A stretch of DNA of 64,000 nucleotides from Arthrobacter sp. StoSoilB22 (GCF_019977315.1 NZ_AP024652.1:4154001-4218000); one strand, 5' to 3'; numbered from the stretch's first letter, positions 45,514 through 54,885 are shown. The notes: generated by a model not told the origin, from the letters alone. Made by a program: numbers and translations.

Positions 45514-46578
45514 TCATTTCAGTGAGCCTTTCAGCAACAAATAGAGGAAAAGAATGCCTCCGGTGAATTCGATAATCACGCTGAGGGCAGTGGCGAACCC
45601 GAACACGCGTTCCAGCAGCAACTGGCCACCCACCAAGGCGATTGCACCGATGAGGACCACGATCGGGAGGAGCCAAGCGTGCCGGAAACCGCGGCATAGT
45701 TGGTAGCCAAGGCTGACCACCAGGAGCCCGAAGAATGTCACCGGACCCACCAACGCCGTGGAAATCGCCACCAGCAGGGAGCATGCCAGCAGCGCGCGCA
45801 TCACCACTGGCTTGTGGTCGACGCCCACGTTGATGGCTACTTCGCGGCCCAGCGCCAGGACGTCCAGTGTGTGCCGCATGCGCCAGACGCCAACGCAGAC
45901 CAGAGCGACCAGTACAGCAGAAACACCCAGCAAACCCGGGTCAACGTTGTTGAAGCTGGCGAAGAACAAGTCCTGCAGGATGATGAATTCGCTGGGTTCC
46001 ATGAGCCGCTGAAGCAGCGAGGAGAACCCCCGGAACAAGGTCCCCAGCACAATCCCCACCAGCAACAGCAGGTGCAGCGATCGCGTGGCACCTGTGAACA
46101 TCCACCGGTACAGGATGGCGCTGAACCCCATCATCAGCAGGATCTCCACCCCGAACTTGAGCGTGGACGGCGCCGTGGCCAGCGTTGCAGCTCCGGCCAC
46201 GAAAGCCAAGCCGGTCTGCACCAGAATGTACAGCGAATCGAAGCCCATAATGGACGGCGTCAGGATCCGGTTCGCCGTCACTGTCTGGAACAGCAGCGTG
46301 GACACGCCCACCGCGACGGCCACCAGCAGCATCGCGGAGACCTTGATGACCCGACGCGGCAGGACGTACGCGATGTTCCCTTTGAGGTCGATTGTCAGGA
46401 AAACAGCAACCAGCACGACGGCGGCAATCGCCACTACGGCGATCACCAGTCCCGGCGGGGTGCTTCGGACGGCATCACGCCAGCGCGACGGCGACCATGG
46501 CCGCGGACCCGGCCTGCCGCCGTCGGGCATTGGACGGATATGGGAGGCCGTCGCCGGGGTCACAGGAGTTTCAGGCAT
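45514..46578 (-). CDS. Ferric-siderophore ABC transporter permease 2 (FecCD family)
   Basis: A 354-residue permease with about nine to ten membrane segments. FecCD features include LLFQTVTANRILTPSIMGFDSLYIL, GREVAINVGVDHKPV and VGPVTFFGLLVVSLGYQL, the cytosolic loop that contacts the ATPase. The first 40 residues are a polar, Pro/Arg-rich extension. It overlaps the preceding permease gene by 8 bases. Paired with permease 1 it forms the heterodimeric membrane channel. Confidence 0.92.
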   Translation of the reverse strand: MPETPVTPATASHIRPMPDGGRPGPRPWSPSRWRDAVRSTPPGLVIAVVAIAAVVLVAVFLTIDLKGNIAYVLPRRVIKVSAMLLVAVAVGVSTLLFQTVTANRILTPSIMGFDSLYILVQTGLAFVAGAATLATAPSTLKFGVEILLMMGFSAILYRWMFTGATRSLHLLLLVGIVLGTLFRGFSSLLQRLMEPSEFIILQDLFFASFNNVDPGLLGVSAVLVALVCVGVWRMRHTLDVLALGREVAINVGVDHKPVVMRALLACSLLVAISTALVGPVTFFGLLVVSLGYQLCRGFRHAWLLPIVVLIGAIALVGGQLLLERVFGFATALSVIIEFTGGILFLYLLLKGSLK

Positions 46579-47578
46579 TGCGTTTCCTCAGGAGCAGGAA
46601 GAGGAACAGGATGGCGCCGAGCACGGACATGACCATGCCAACCGGCACCTCGTAGGGGAACCTGATGGTCCGGCCGATGATGTCGCAAACCAGCACGAAG
46701 GCAGCACCGAACAACGCGGTCCACGGAACGGCCCGGCGGAGGTTGTCTCCGAACAGCAGGGACACGATGTTGGGGACCACGAGTCCCAGGAAGGGCACAG
46801 CTCCAACCGTGGTGACCACCACGGCGGAGATCAGGGAGACGATCATCAGGCCAAGCCGCATGGTGCGGGCGTAGTTCAGGCCAAGGTTGGTGGTGAAGTC
46901 CTGGCCCATGCCTGCCACCGTGAAGCGATCGGCGGCGAAGAGGCCCACCAGGACAAGAACAGCAACAATCCACAGCAGCTCGTACCGGCCACGGAGAACA
47001 CCGGAGAAATCGCCGATCATCCAGTTGCTGAGTGTCTGCAGGAGATCAAAGCGGTAGGCAAAGAACGTGGTAACTGCCGCAATAATGCCGCCCAGCATGA
47101 TGCCCACCAAGGGAATGAGGAGGGTGTTGCGGGTCGGGAGCCGCCGCAGGATGGCCAGGAACAACGCTGTGCCGAGGATCGCGAACACAGAAGCCACCAC
47201 CATCTTGGTGAGAATTGGAGAGTCCGGAGCCAGCACGGTGACTACCAGGATTCCGAGCGTTGCGGATTCAACCGTTCCCACGGTGGAGGGCTCCACAAAA
47301 CGGTTCCGGGCCATGAGCTGCATGATCAACCCGGCAACGGCAACAGCCATCCCGGCCAGGACCACAGCCACGGTGCGCGGCACCCGCGAAACCCAAAAGA
47401 TTTCCCAAGCGCCGGCGTCGTTCGCCAGCAACGCGGGCAGTGAGACGTCACTGACCCCAACGAAGATGCTGCCAACAGCGATCACCAGCACCACGGCAGC
47501 AGCCGCAACCAGGCGGGCGGTCTCGCCAGCCCGGTTGCGGCTTGCTGGTGCCGTGGGGCGCACGGCTGTGATTGTCAC
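46571..47578 (-). CDS. Ferric-siderophore ABC transporter permease 1 (FecCD family)
   Basis: A 335-residue permease. VSRVPRTVAVVLAGMAVAVAGL, MARNRFVEPSTVGTVESATLG and VGAVPFLGLVVPNIVSLLFG are classic FecCD blocks. The start is a GTG at 47578, 12 bases after the binding-protein gene. The two permeases together with the YclQ-like binding protein resemble petrobactin/catecholate-type importers (inference). Confidence 0.93.
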   Translation of the reverse strand: MTITAVRPTAPASRNRAGETARLVAAAAVVLVIAVGSIFVGVSDVSLPALLANDAGAWEIFWVSRVPRTVAVVLAGMAVAVAGLIMQLMARNRFVEPSTVGTVESATLGILVVTVLAPDSPILTKMVVASVFAILGTALFLAILRRLPTRNTLLIPLVGIMLGGIIAAVTTFFAYRFDLLQTLSNWMIGDFSGVLRGRYELLWIVAVLVLVGLFAADRFTVAGMGQDFTTNLGLNYARTMRLGLMIVSLISAVVVTTVGAVPFLGLVVPNIVSLLFGDNLRRAVPWTALFGAAFVLVCDIIGRTIRFPYEVPVGMVMSVLGAILFLFLLLRKRNA

Positions 47579-47590
47579 TTCAGTTAGGGG

Positions 47591-48541
47591 CTAGGCGACG
47601 GAGTCGGCCACTGCTGTGACCATGGCTTGGACGTTGTTCAGTCCGTAGCCCACGATGTACCAGCCGGCAGGATCGAGGTTGACGATCTTGTTGTTCTTGG
47701 CGGCGTTGGTGGACCTGACGAGCTCGTTGTCCAGGATCGGGTTTGCCGTGGAACCGGCGGTGCCGATGGCGGTGTCGCGGTTGATGACGTAGAGGATGTC
47801 CGGGTTGGTTTCCTTGATGTACTCAAAGGAAACGGCCTCGCCGTGGGAGCCTTCAGCCTTGACCTCGGCGGCCGTCGGAACGCCCAGGACGTCGTGGATG
47901 ATGCCAAAGCGGGAGCCCGCGCCGTACGCGGTGACTTCGCCGCCGGAGGTCAGGACGATCAGGCCCTTGCCGGCGGTGGCAGCCTTGGTCTTGGTGTCCG
48001 AGACAACCTTGTCTACCTCAGCAAGCTTGGAAGTAACTTCGTCTTCCTTCTTGAAGATCTTGCCGAGCTTCTCTGTCTGGGCCTTGAAGCTTTCCATGGG
48101 CTTTGCGGCGTCCACGGAGAGATCAATGGTGGGGGCGATCTTGCTCAATTCTTCATAAGCACCGGCGGTGCGGCCCGAGACGATGATGAGGTCCGGAGCT
48201 GCGGAGCTGACGGCTTCGAAATCGGGCTCCTTGAGGGAGCCGACCTTGGCGTACTTGGCGTCGGAGAACTTCTTCAACGCTTCCGGGTAGCTGGCCTCGG
48301 GAACACCGGTGGGTTCGACGCCGAGCGCGTTCATGGTGTCCAGAACGCCCAGATCGAACGTGACAACCTTCTCCGGGTTCACGGGAACGTTGGACGTGGA
48401 GCCCTGGGCGTGCTCGATGGTAATGGTGCTGGCTTCCTCGGGTTGCGAAGACGCCGTTGCCCCGCCCCCACAAGCCGTAACAGTCAGCAAGGCAGCCCCT
48501 GCAGCCAGTGCCCCAATGTAGCTCGACAGCCTCTTCTTCAC
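47591..48541 (-). CDS. Siderophore-binding lipoprotein
   Basis: A 316-residue substrate-binding protein. The lipobox LLTVTACGG gives a lipid-anchored Cys at about residue 24. The fold is the helical-backbone PBP type (Fhu/YclQ): VVTFDLGVLDTMNALG, PDLIIVSGRTAGAYEELSKI, VLTSGGEVTAYGAGSRFGII and NPDILYVINRDTAIG. Conserved Arg and aromatic residues fit a catecholate-type ferric siderophore. First gene of the operon, with an iron box 64-82 bases upstream. Confidence 0.92.
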   Translation of the reverse strand: MKKRLSSYIGALAAGAALLTVTACGGGATASSQPEEASTITIEHAQGSTSNVPVNPEKVVTFDLGVLDTMNALGVEPTGVPEASYPEALKKFSDAKYAKVGSLKEPDFEAVSSAAPDLIIVSGRTAGAYEELSKIAPTIDLSVDAAKPMESFKAQTEKLGKIFKKEDEVTSKLAEVDKVVSDTKTKAATAGKGLIVLTSGGEVTAYGAGSRFGIIHDVLGVPTAAEVKAEGSHGEAVSFEYIKETNPDILYVINRDTAIGTAGSTANPILDNELVRSTNAAKNNKIVNLDPAGWYIVGYGLNNVQAMVTAVADSVA

Positions 48542-48604
48542 GCCAGTACTCCACTCACTAATAAGTCATAGATGTGTTGCCTAATTGCGCTTTGACTCTA
48601 TTAG

Positions 48605-48623
48605 TTAGGTGAGGCTAACTTCA
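48605..48623 (-). promoter_or_regulatory. IdeR/DtxR-type iron box
   Basis: TTAGGTGAGGCTAACTTCA matches 15 of 19 positions of the DtxR/IdeR consensus and precedes the siderophore transport operon. Under iron sufficiency IdeR/DtxR-Fe2+ would repress the operon. Confidence 0.75.
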
Positions 48624-48629
48624 AAGCCG

Positions 48630-48692
48630 AAAGGCCCTCCAGCGGGTAAAAGTGAGCTATCTCACTGGTTTTTCTCCCGCTGGAGAGCCTTT
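48630..48692 (-). terminator. Nested hairpin downstream of mtlD
   Basis: The outer arms (48630-48646 and 48676-48692) match at 16 of 17 positions. Inside lies a second perfect dyad AGTGAG-CTAT-CTCACT (48651-48666). It is the likely end of the mtl transcript and insulates it from the iron promoter only a few bases away. Confidence 0.7.
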
Positions 48693-48712
48693 ATGACGAT
48701 CGGTGGTTAAAC

Positions 48713-49861
48713 TTACGCTTCGGCCTGCCGGTCCTCCACAAGCTTCTGGACGGCGGCGAAGAGCGGGTGCGGCGGCGTCAGTTCCGTGATGCGCTCGACG
48801 GCGGTCGCTGCGTCCAGCTCGGACAGAAGCTTTGCCAGTTCCACCGCTTCGTCGTCGTTGCCGTCGTCGAAACGGAGGGCTGCGGACATCGCCTCAAGCA
48901 ATGCCACCGGCGTGACACCGCGTTCGGCCAACTCCGCCGCCGGGCCAACGAATCGCTCGTGGCGGCTGAGCTTCCGCAGAGGCGCCCGGCCCACGCGGTT
49001 CACGGTATCCGGCAGGTGTGGGTTGGTGAAGCGGGACAGGATCTTCTGCACATAGGCTTCCTGCTCAGCCTCCACAAACCCATGCTTGGCCACCAGCAGT
49101 TCCTTGGTTTCCTCCAGCACCGCCCGGACCTTCGCTGCCACAGCCGGATCCGCCATGGCATCGGAGATCTTCTCAAGCCCTGCTGCGTAGCCGAAGTACG
49201 CAGCAGAAGCGTGGCCGGTGTTCACCGTGAACAGCTTGCGTTCGATGTACGGCCCCAGCTCGTCCACGAAGGTAGCTCCGGGAATCTTCGGGGCGTTGTC
49301 TCCAAACGGCGTACGGTCAATGACCCACTCGTAGAAGGTCTCCACCGTGACGTCCAGGCCTTGTCCCGCCGCCTGATTGGGGACGATGCGGTCCACGGCC
49401 GTGTTGGCAAAGACCGCGACTGCCCCCAAGTCACCCGCGGATTCGTCCCAGGCAGCCTGGATCTCCGTGTGCAGGAGGTCCGTGGCGTTGATGGCATTCT
49501 CGCAAGCCATCACTTGGAGGGCCGGCAAGTCCGCGGGACGGGCCGCCAGCCCTCGGGCGATTACTGGTGCCACGAACTTCAGGATGTGTGGCCCCACCGC
49601 AGTGGTGACCACATCCGCCGTCGAAATTTCCTCAACAACGGCGGCTTCCTGTGACGCTGAGTTGAAGGCGCGGAAACCGGTCACGGTCTTGACCGCCGGG
49701 TTCTCGCCTACCTCGTGAACGTCGTAGCTGCTTGCCGAGGCGAGCTGGCTGATCAGGGCGTCCGCTACGTCCGCGAACACCACCTCATAGCCGGCCTCGT
49801 GGAGCAGCAGCCCCACGAAACCACGCCCGATGTTGCCTGCCCCAAAATGAACTGCCTTCAC
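48713..49861 (-). CDS. mtlD: Mannitol-1-phosphate 5-dehydrogenase
   Basis: A 382-residue NAD-dependent polyol dehydrogenase oxidising mannitol 1-phosphate to fructose 6-phosphate (EC 1.1.1.17). MKAVHFGAGNIGRGFVG is the signature Rossmann start. VMACENAINATDLL, TVETFYEWVIDRTPFGDN and NTGHASAAYFGYAAG are typical, and the last carries the active-site region. The start is a GTG at 49861 sharing one base with the mtlA stop codon. Translationally coupled second step of mannitol use. Confidence 0.95.
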   Translation of the reverse strand: MKAVHFGAGNIGRGFVGLLLHEAGYEVVFADVADALISQLASASSYDVHEVGENPAVKTVTGFRAFNSASQEAAVVEEISTADVVTTAVGPHILKFVAPVIARGLAARPADLPALQVMACENAINATDLLHTEIQAAWDESAGDLGAVAVFANTAVDRIVPNQAAGQGLDVTVETFYEWVIDRTPFGDNAPKIPGATFVDELGPYIERKLFTVNTGHASAAYFGYAAGLEKISDAMADPAVAAKVRAVLEETKELLVAKHGFVEAEQEAYVQKILSRFTNPHLPDTVNRVGRAPLRKLSRHERFVGPAAELAERGVTPVALLEAMSAALRFDDGNDDEAVELAKLLSELDAATAVERITELTPPHPLFAAVQKLVEDRQAEA

Positions 49862-51957
49862 TATGCGTTGACCTTTCCGAACAGCTCCAACACTTCATCA
49901 ACCGTGGTGGCTTCCTCCAACTGGGCAACCTGCGCCTTGTTGGTGAAGATCTTGGCGATCGAGGACAGGATCTGGAGGTGCTCGTTATTGATACCGGCCA
50001 CGCCCACCACAAACTTCACTTGCTTGCCGCCCCAGTCGATGCCCTCCGGGTAGCGGATGATGGACACTGCCGAGTGGTTGATGTGTTCCTTGGCATCGTT
50101 GGTGCCGTGCGGGATCGCCAGGAAGCTGCCCATGTACGTGGACACGGATTCCTCGCGCTCGTGCATGGCGTGGACGTAGCTGACATCCACGGCACCGCGA
50201 TCCAGCAGGAGCTTTCCGGCTTCATCGATCGCGGCGTCCCGGTCAGTCGCAGTTCCGTTCAGGACCACGCTTTCGCGGAGCAGGACACCTTTACCTTCAA
50301 CGGGTTGACCGTCTGTTGCTTTACCGCCTGCGGCGGGGGCCGGCTCAGCGGCATGCGCACCATGGGCGGGGGCTGCTGTTGTGGCAGCTGCGGCGGGCTG
50401 TACGCCGGCGCCGGGCTCCGTCGTCGTGCCTGAGTCGGGCGTTACGCCTGTTTCAGATGCCGCACCTTCGCTGTTGCTGCTCCGGACCAGGTCCACGATT
50501 TCGTCGTACTTGGGGCTGTTCATGAAGTTGTCCACCGAGTAGTGAACGGCGCTGGCCGTCCTCGGCTGGGCACGTTCGGTGAGGTCCTGGTGCGTGACCA
50601 CAACGTCGTAGTTGTCGTTGAGGTTGGCGATGGCCGAGTTGGTGACCTTGACGTCCGGGAAGCCGGCCGCCTTGATCTTGTTGCGCAGGACCGAGGCACC
50701 CATGGCGCTGGAACCCATGCCGGCGTCGCAAGCGAACACGATGTTCTGGACCGGGCGGGTCAGGACAGTGCCCGGCTGGGCGTCTGCGCGGTCACCAACA
50801 AGTGCAGAGGAGACGGAGCTCTTCTTGCCCTTCATGGCTTCCATACGGGACGTGGCTGCGGAAAGGTCGTCCTCGCCCTTGTTCTTGGACGTGCGCAGGA
50901 TGACCGCAGCGATGAGGAAGGACACGGCCGTCGCCAAAACAACCGCCAGGATGACGCCCACATAGCTGTCACGGGATGTCTGTGCCAACACGGCAATGAT
51001 CGAACCCGGGGCAGCCGGAGCCACGAGGCCGGAATTGGTGACGGCCATAGTGGCAATGCCCGTCATGCCGCCACCGATCGCAGCGAGGATCAGGATGGGC
51101 TTCATGAGCACGTATGGGAAGTAGATCTCGTGAATACCACCGAGGAAGTGAATGATTGCTGCGCCGGGAGCCGAAGCCCTGGCTGCACCGCGGCCGAAGA
51201 ACATGTAGGCCAGCAGGATGCCGAGGCCCGGGCCGGGGTTGGCTTCGAGCAGGAACAGGATGGACTTGCCCTGTTCCAGCGACTGCTGAATACCCAGCGG
51301 AGTAAGCACGCCGTGGTTGATGGCGTTGTTGAGGAACAGGACCTTGGCGGGCTCGATGAAAATGCTGGTCAGCGGCAACAGGCCGTTATTGACCAGGAAC
51401 TCCACAACCTCGCCAGCACGGTCCGTGAACCACTTAACAACATAGGAAAGGCCGTAGAAACCGCCCAGCGCCAACACTGCGCCCCAAATACCGGCGGAGA
51501 AGTTGTTGACCAGCATCTCAAAGCCCGGACGGATCTTGCCGTCCCAGAGCCGGTCGATCTGCTTCATGGTCCAGGCACCCAGCGGGCCCATGATCATGGC
51601 ACCGATGAACATGGGAGAGTCTGTACCCGCGATCACGCCCATGGTGGCAATGGCGCCCACCACGCCGCCTCGGACGTCATAGACCATCCGGCCGCCGGTG
51701 TAGGCGATCAGGATTGGAAGCAGGTACGTGACCATCGGGCCGACGATGCCGCCGTTGGGTTCGCCTTCGGCATTGGTTCCGAAGCCGCCCAACTCGGCTA
51801 CGGGAATCCAACCCTTCTCAATGAACAGGGCAGTGATGAGGCCCCAGGCGATGAAGGCGCCAATGTTGGGCATGATCATGCCGGACAGGAATGTTCCGAA
51901 CTTTTGGACACCAACGCGGGCGCTGGTGCGGGGCTTCGCAACGGTCTCTGTTGCCAT
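49861..51957 (-). CDS. mtlA: PTS mannitol transporter, fused IICBA
   Basis: A 698-residue enzyme II importing and phosphorylating mannitol. IIC (about residues 10-345) includes KFGTFLSGMIMPNIGAFIAWG and the substrate-site GGIHEIYFPYVLM. IIB (about 395-490) has the phosphorylated Cys in VFACDAGMGSSAMGASVL. A Gly/Ala/Pro/Thr-rich linker (about 500-555, partly repetitive) leads to IIA (about 560-698) with the phosphorylated His in SFLAIPHGTNDAKEHI. AGGAAT seven bases upstream supports the ATG. It receives phosphate from ptsH/ptsI encoded on the other side of the TetR gene. Confidence 0.95.
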   Translation of the reverse strand: MATETVAKPRTSARVGVQKFGTFLSGMIMPNIGAFIAWGLITALFIEKGWIPVAELGGFGTNAEGEPNGGIVGPMVTYLLPILIAYTGGRMVYDVRGGVVGAIATMGVIAGTDSPMFIGAMIMGPLGAWTMKQIDRLWDGKIRPGFEMLVNNFSAGIWGAVLALGGFYGLSYVVKWFTDRAGEVVEFLVNNGLLPLTSIFIEPAKVLFLNNAINHGVLTPLGIQQSLEQGKSILFLLEANPGPGLGILLAYMFFGRGAARASAPGAAIIHFLGGIHEIYFPYVLMKPILILAAIGGGMTGIATMAVTNSGLVAPAAPGSIIAVLAQTSRDSYVGVILAVVLATAVSFLIAAVILRTSKNKGEDDLSAATSRMEAMKGKKSSVSSALVGDRADAQPGTVLTRPVQNIVFACDAGMGSSAMGASVLRNKIKAAGFPDVKVTNSAIANLNDNYDVVVTHQDLTERAQPRTASAVHYSVDNFMNSPKYDEIVDLVRSSNSEGAASETGVTPDSGTTTEPGAGVQPAAAATTAAPAHGAHAAEPAPAAGGKATDGQPVEGKGVLLRESVVLNGTATDRDAAIDEAGKLLLDRGAVDVSYVHAMHEREESVSTYMGSFLAIPHGTNDAKEHINHSAVSIIRYPEGIDWGGKQVKFVVGVAGINNEHLQILSSIAKIFTNKAQVAQLEEATTVDEVLELFGKVNA

Positions 51958-52023
51958 GTGAATTCCTAACGTGTGTCCCGCTGCGGCGCGGGGTCAGTCG
52001 ATATAGATCGAGAGAGAACAGCC

Positions 52024-52746
52024 TTAGGAGCTGCTGGAAATGCGGTGAAGCCACTCGAGGAACAGCTTCAATTCAGAGCTGGAAAGTTGGTCCGAATGTG
52101 AGGCCTGCAGTGCCGCATTCAGGGCGATTGCCGCAACAACCACGGACGACTTACCGGAGTCGTCCGCTGCGGCGCCACGGGCGGTGTCCGTGGAGACGGC
52201 GAAAATCATGGAGTCCCGGGTCATCGTTGAGAGCTCGAGGTTCCGTTCTTCCACCGGTTCTGCGATCAGCATGAGCGTGACGCCCACGTTGGCGGCCAGA
52301 ATGCTGCGTGCCGCCTCGCGGGGCGGCACGTTGATCTGACCGGCGATAGCGGCTTTGTTCAGCATTTCTTCCAGAAGCGCTTCAGCATCGGCCACGATTG
52401 CCGGCCGGCTTTCCGGTCTGATATTGCCGAACATCACCAAATACAGATGGGGTTGGCTCAGCCCGAACTGGACGTGGTTGTCCCACATCCTCCGGACGTC
52501 TTCCAAGGGCTCCCCGGACGGTGCAAAATCCCGCTCCCCCGCCACATACTCTTCAAATCCGGCCGATACGACGGCGTCGAACAGGCCTTCCTTGTCGCCA
52601 AAGTGGTGGTAGAGCGTTGGCGCCGTGACCCCGGCAAGCTTGGTGATCTGGCGCGTTGAGACCGCTGACCCCTCCGAATTCGCCAGCAATTCGGCAGCTG
52701 CGCGAAGCAACCGAATTTTGGGCGGAAGCTGGTCATCGAAACTCAT
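52024..52746 (-). CDS. TetR family regulator of the PTS/mannitol genes
   Basis: A 240-residue protein. The N-terminal HTH is at residues about 10-57 (ITKLAGVTAPTLYHHFGDKEGL), followed by a helical ligand domain with a TetR_C-like pattern and an Ala-rich tail. It lies 66 bases upstream of mtlA on the same strand and divergent from ptsI, with a palindrome at 52765-52779 between, so it is well placed to control both transcripts. Mannitol operons are more often run by MtlR or by DeoR/SorC-type proteins, so a TetR protein here is unusual. Confidence 0.87.
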   Translation of the reverse strand: MSFDDQLPPKIRLLRAAAELLANSEGSAVSTRQITKLAGVTAPTLYHHFGDKEGLFDAVVSAGFEEYVAGERDFAPSGEPLEDVRRMWDNHVQFGLSQPHLYLVMFGNIRPESRPAIVADAEALLEEMLNKAAIAGQINVPPREAARSILAANVGVTLMLIAEPVEERNLELSTMTRDSMIFAVSTDTARGAAADDSGKSSVVVAAIALNAALQASHSDQLSSSELKLFLEWLHRISSSS

Positions 52747-52764
52747 AACCGCTACCCTAGCACC

Positions 52765-52779
52765 TATAGCGTTGCTATA
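52765..52779. promoter_or_regulatory. Candidate TetR operator between mtl and pts genes
   Basis: TATAGC-GTT-GCTATA is a perfect dyad centred in the 129-base region between the divergent TetR and ptsI start codons, 19 bases from the TetR ATG. The AT-rich core stands out in this GC-rich DNA and may overlap a -10 element. Confidence 0.6.
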
Positions 52780-52875
52780 TGAAGTGGCTCACAAAGGAAT
52801 TTTGTAGGCTAGTTTTCGAGGCTCCCGGTGCCGTCGCCGGCGGGCCTGAACCAACAAGCAGGAACAGAGGATTCA

Positions 52876-54576
52876 GTGCAGAATTTCCAAGGAGTAGGGG
52901 TCAGCCCTGGCCGCATCATTGGTTCCGTCCGCCAGATGCCCAAGCCGGTGAGCGAACCGCCGTCGGGAGAGCGTTTGGCAGCGGACGTTAGTCCGGAAGA
53001 CGCCGTCGCGGGTTTGAAAGCGGCTGCGCAGGCGGTGCATGACGAACTCAAGGGACGCGCGGACAGTGCTTCCGGCGACGGCAAAGCCGTCCTCGAAGCC
53101 ACTGCGCTCATGGCCAAGGACACCATGCTCCTGAAGTCGGCCGCGAAGCTGATCAATGCCGGCTCCTCGGCCGAAAGGGCTATCTGGGAAGCCGGCGCTT
53201 CCGTCTCCGAAATGCTGCACAACCTGGGCGGCTACATGGCCGAGCGCGCCACCGACGTCCTGGACGTGCGCGCCCGCATCGTTGCCGAACTCCGCGGCGT
53301 CCCCGCACCGGGTATTCCCGCCTCGGACACGCCCTTCATCCTGGTGGCCGAGGACCTCGCACCGGCGGACACCGCAACACTGAATCCCGCCGTGGTCCTT
53401 GCTCTGGTGACCTCGGGCGGCGGCCCGCAGTCCCACACGGCCATCATTGCGCGCTCACTCGGCCTGCCCGCCGTGGTGGCTGCGCACGGCGTTGACGATA
53501 TTGCCGACGGTTCCGAGGTTTACGTAGACGGCGCAGCTGGCTTCGTGGCCGTATCGCCCTCTGATGAACAACGCGCTGCGGCGACTGCCTGGGCTGAGAC
53601 CTCCGCGACGCTTGCGGAGTTTGACGGAAACGGCACGACGGCGGACGGCCACCTAGTGCCGCTCCTCGCCAACGTCGGCGGAGCCAAGGACGCCGTGGCA
53701 GCTGCCGCTTTGGGCGCCCAGGGTGTTGGCTTGTTCCGCACCGAATTCTGCTTCCTTGAACGAGACACCGAGCCCTCCGTGGAGGAGCAGGCCGCGGCTT
53801 ACAAGGCCGTTTTTGACGCGTTCCCGGGCAAGAAAGTTGTCCTTCGCACGCTCGACGCCGGCGCCGACAAGCCACTCCCCTTCCTCACGGATGCCACCGA
53901 ACCCAACCCTGCACTGGGTGTTCGCGGCTACCGCACCGACTTCACCACACCAGGCGTCCTGGAGCGCCAGCTCGAGGCCATTGCCCGGGCAGCTTCGGAA
54001 TCCGACGCCGACGTGTGGGTCATGGCCCCCATGATCTCCACCGCCGCGGAAGCCGGCCGCTTCGCCTCCCTCTGCGCTGCTGCCGGAATCAAGACGCCGG
54101 GCGTGATGGTGGAGGTCCCCTCTGCTGCGCTGACCGCCGCCACCGTGCTGCGCGAAGTCGGGTTCGCGTCCCTCGGCACCAACGACCTCACCCAGTACGC
54201 CATGGCCGCCGACCGCCAGCTCGGACCCCTCGCGGAACTCAACACCCCGTGGCAGCCTGCCGTGCTCCGGCTCGTGCAGCTCACCGTTGAAGGTGCGGCG
54301 CAGGAAAGCTCCGGCCGCGAAGGCGACCCCAAGCCCGTGGGCGTCTGCGGTGAGGCTGCCGCCGACCCTGCCCTCGCCGTCGTACTGACCGGGCTGGGTG
54401 TCACCACACTGTCCATGACCGCGCGCTCCCTGCCCGCCGTCGGGACCGTGCTGAAAACGGTGACACTGGAGCAGGCGCAGGAACTGGCCCGGCTCGCTTT
54501 GTCTGCTCCGAGCGCTCTTGAGGCCCGCGACTGGGTCCGCGCCAAACTCCCCGTACTCGAAGAACTCGGCCTCTAA
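52876..54576 (+). CDS. ptsI: Phosphoenolpyruvate-protein phosphotransferase (PTS enzyme I)
   Basis: A 566-residue general PTS enzyme that moves phosphate from PEP to HPr (EC 2.7.3.9). Domains in order: HPr-binding N-domain, the swivelling phosphohistidine domain with the active His in GGGPQSHTAIIARSLGLP, and the PEP-binding barrel with VGLFRTEFCFLERD, LRTLDAGADKPLPF, SLGTNDLTQYAMAADR and the Cys in KPVGVCGEAAAD. The open frame begins at 52828, but the GTG at 52876 (AGAGGA six bases upstream) matches family length and N-terminus (VQNFQGVGVSPG). It is followed by ptsH after 30 bases. Confidence 0.95.
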   Translation: MQNFQGVGVSPGRIIGSVRQMPKPVSEPPSGERLAADVSPEDAVAGLKAAAQAVHDELKGRADSASGDGKAVLEATALMAKDTMLLKSAAKLINAGSSAERAIWEAGASVSEMLHNLGGYMAERATDVLDVRARIVAELRGVPAPGIPASDTPFILVAEDLAPADTATLNPAVVLALVTSGGGPQSHTAIIARSLGLPAVVAAHGVDDIADGSEVYVDGAAGFVAVSPSDEQRAAATAWAETSATLAEFDGNGTTADGHLVPLLANVGGAKDAVAAAALGAQGVGLFRTEFCFLERDTEPSVEEQAAAYKAVFDAFPGKKVVLRTLDAGADKPLPFLTDATEPNPALGVRGYRTDFTTPGVLERQLEAIARAASESDADVWVMAPMISTAAEAGRFASLCAAAGIKTPGVMVEVPSAALTAATVLREVGFASLGTNDLTQYAMAADRQLGPLAELNTPWQPAVLRLVQLTVEGAAQESSGREGDPKPVGVCGEAAADPALAVVLTGLGVTTLSMTARSLPAVGTVLKTVTLEQAQELARLALSAPSALEARDWVRAKLPVLEELGL

Positions 54577-54606
54577 CTTTTCGCTTCCGACTTTTAGGAG
54601 AAATCC

Positions 54607-54885
54607 ATGCCCGAACGCACAGCCACCATCGCCAGCCGCTCCGGACTGCACGCCCGCCCCGCCGCCTTGTTCGCCGAGGCTGCAGGCGAGCAGCCCGTGG
54701 AGGTCACCATTGCCATGCAAGGCGAACCCGCCGATGACGCGCTCGACGCCGCGAGCATCCTTTCGCTCATGACGCTCGGCGCTGCCAAGGGTGACGTAGT
54801 GGTGCTGCGGGCCGAGGGGGACGGAGCCGACGCCGCGCTGGACGCACTGGTCAAGCTGCTGGAGACGGACTTGGACGCAGAGTAG
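54607..54885 (+). CDS. ptsH: Phosphocarrier protein HPr
   Basis: A 92-residue phosphocarrier with the phosphorylated His15 in RSGLHARPAALFAEAA and the second conserved segment AASILSLMTLGAAKG, which includes the serine equivalent to the HPr kinase site of Firmicutes (no such kinase is usual in actinobacteria). TAGGAG precedes the ATG. Co-transcribed with ptsI. A long perfect hairpin follows. Confidence 0.95.
   Translation: MPERTATIASRSGLHARPAALFAEAAGEQPVEVTIAMQGEPADDALDAASILSLMTLGAAKGDVVVLRAEGDGADAALDALVKLLETDLDAE

Noticed and set aside
46085-47443. 452-codon plus-strand frame across the FecCD permease genes
   Set aside because: Antisense to two clear permeases; the His/Gln/Arg-rich content is typical of a complement frame of membrane proteins.
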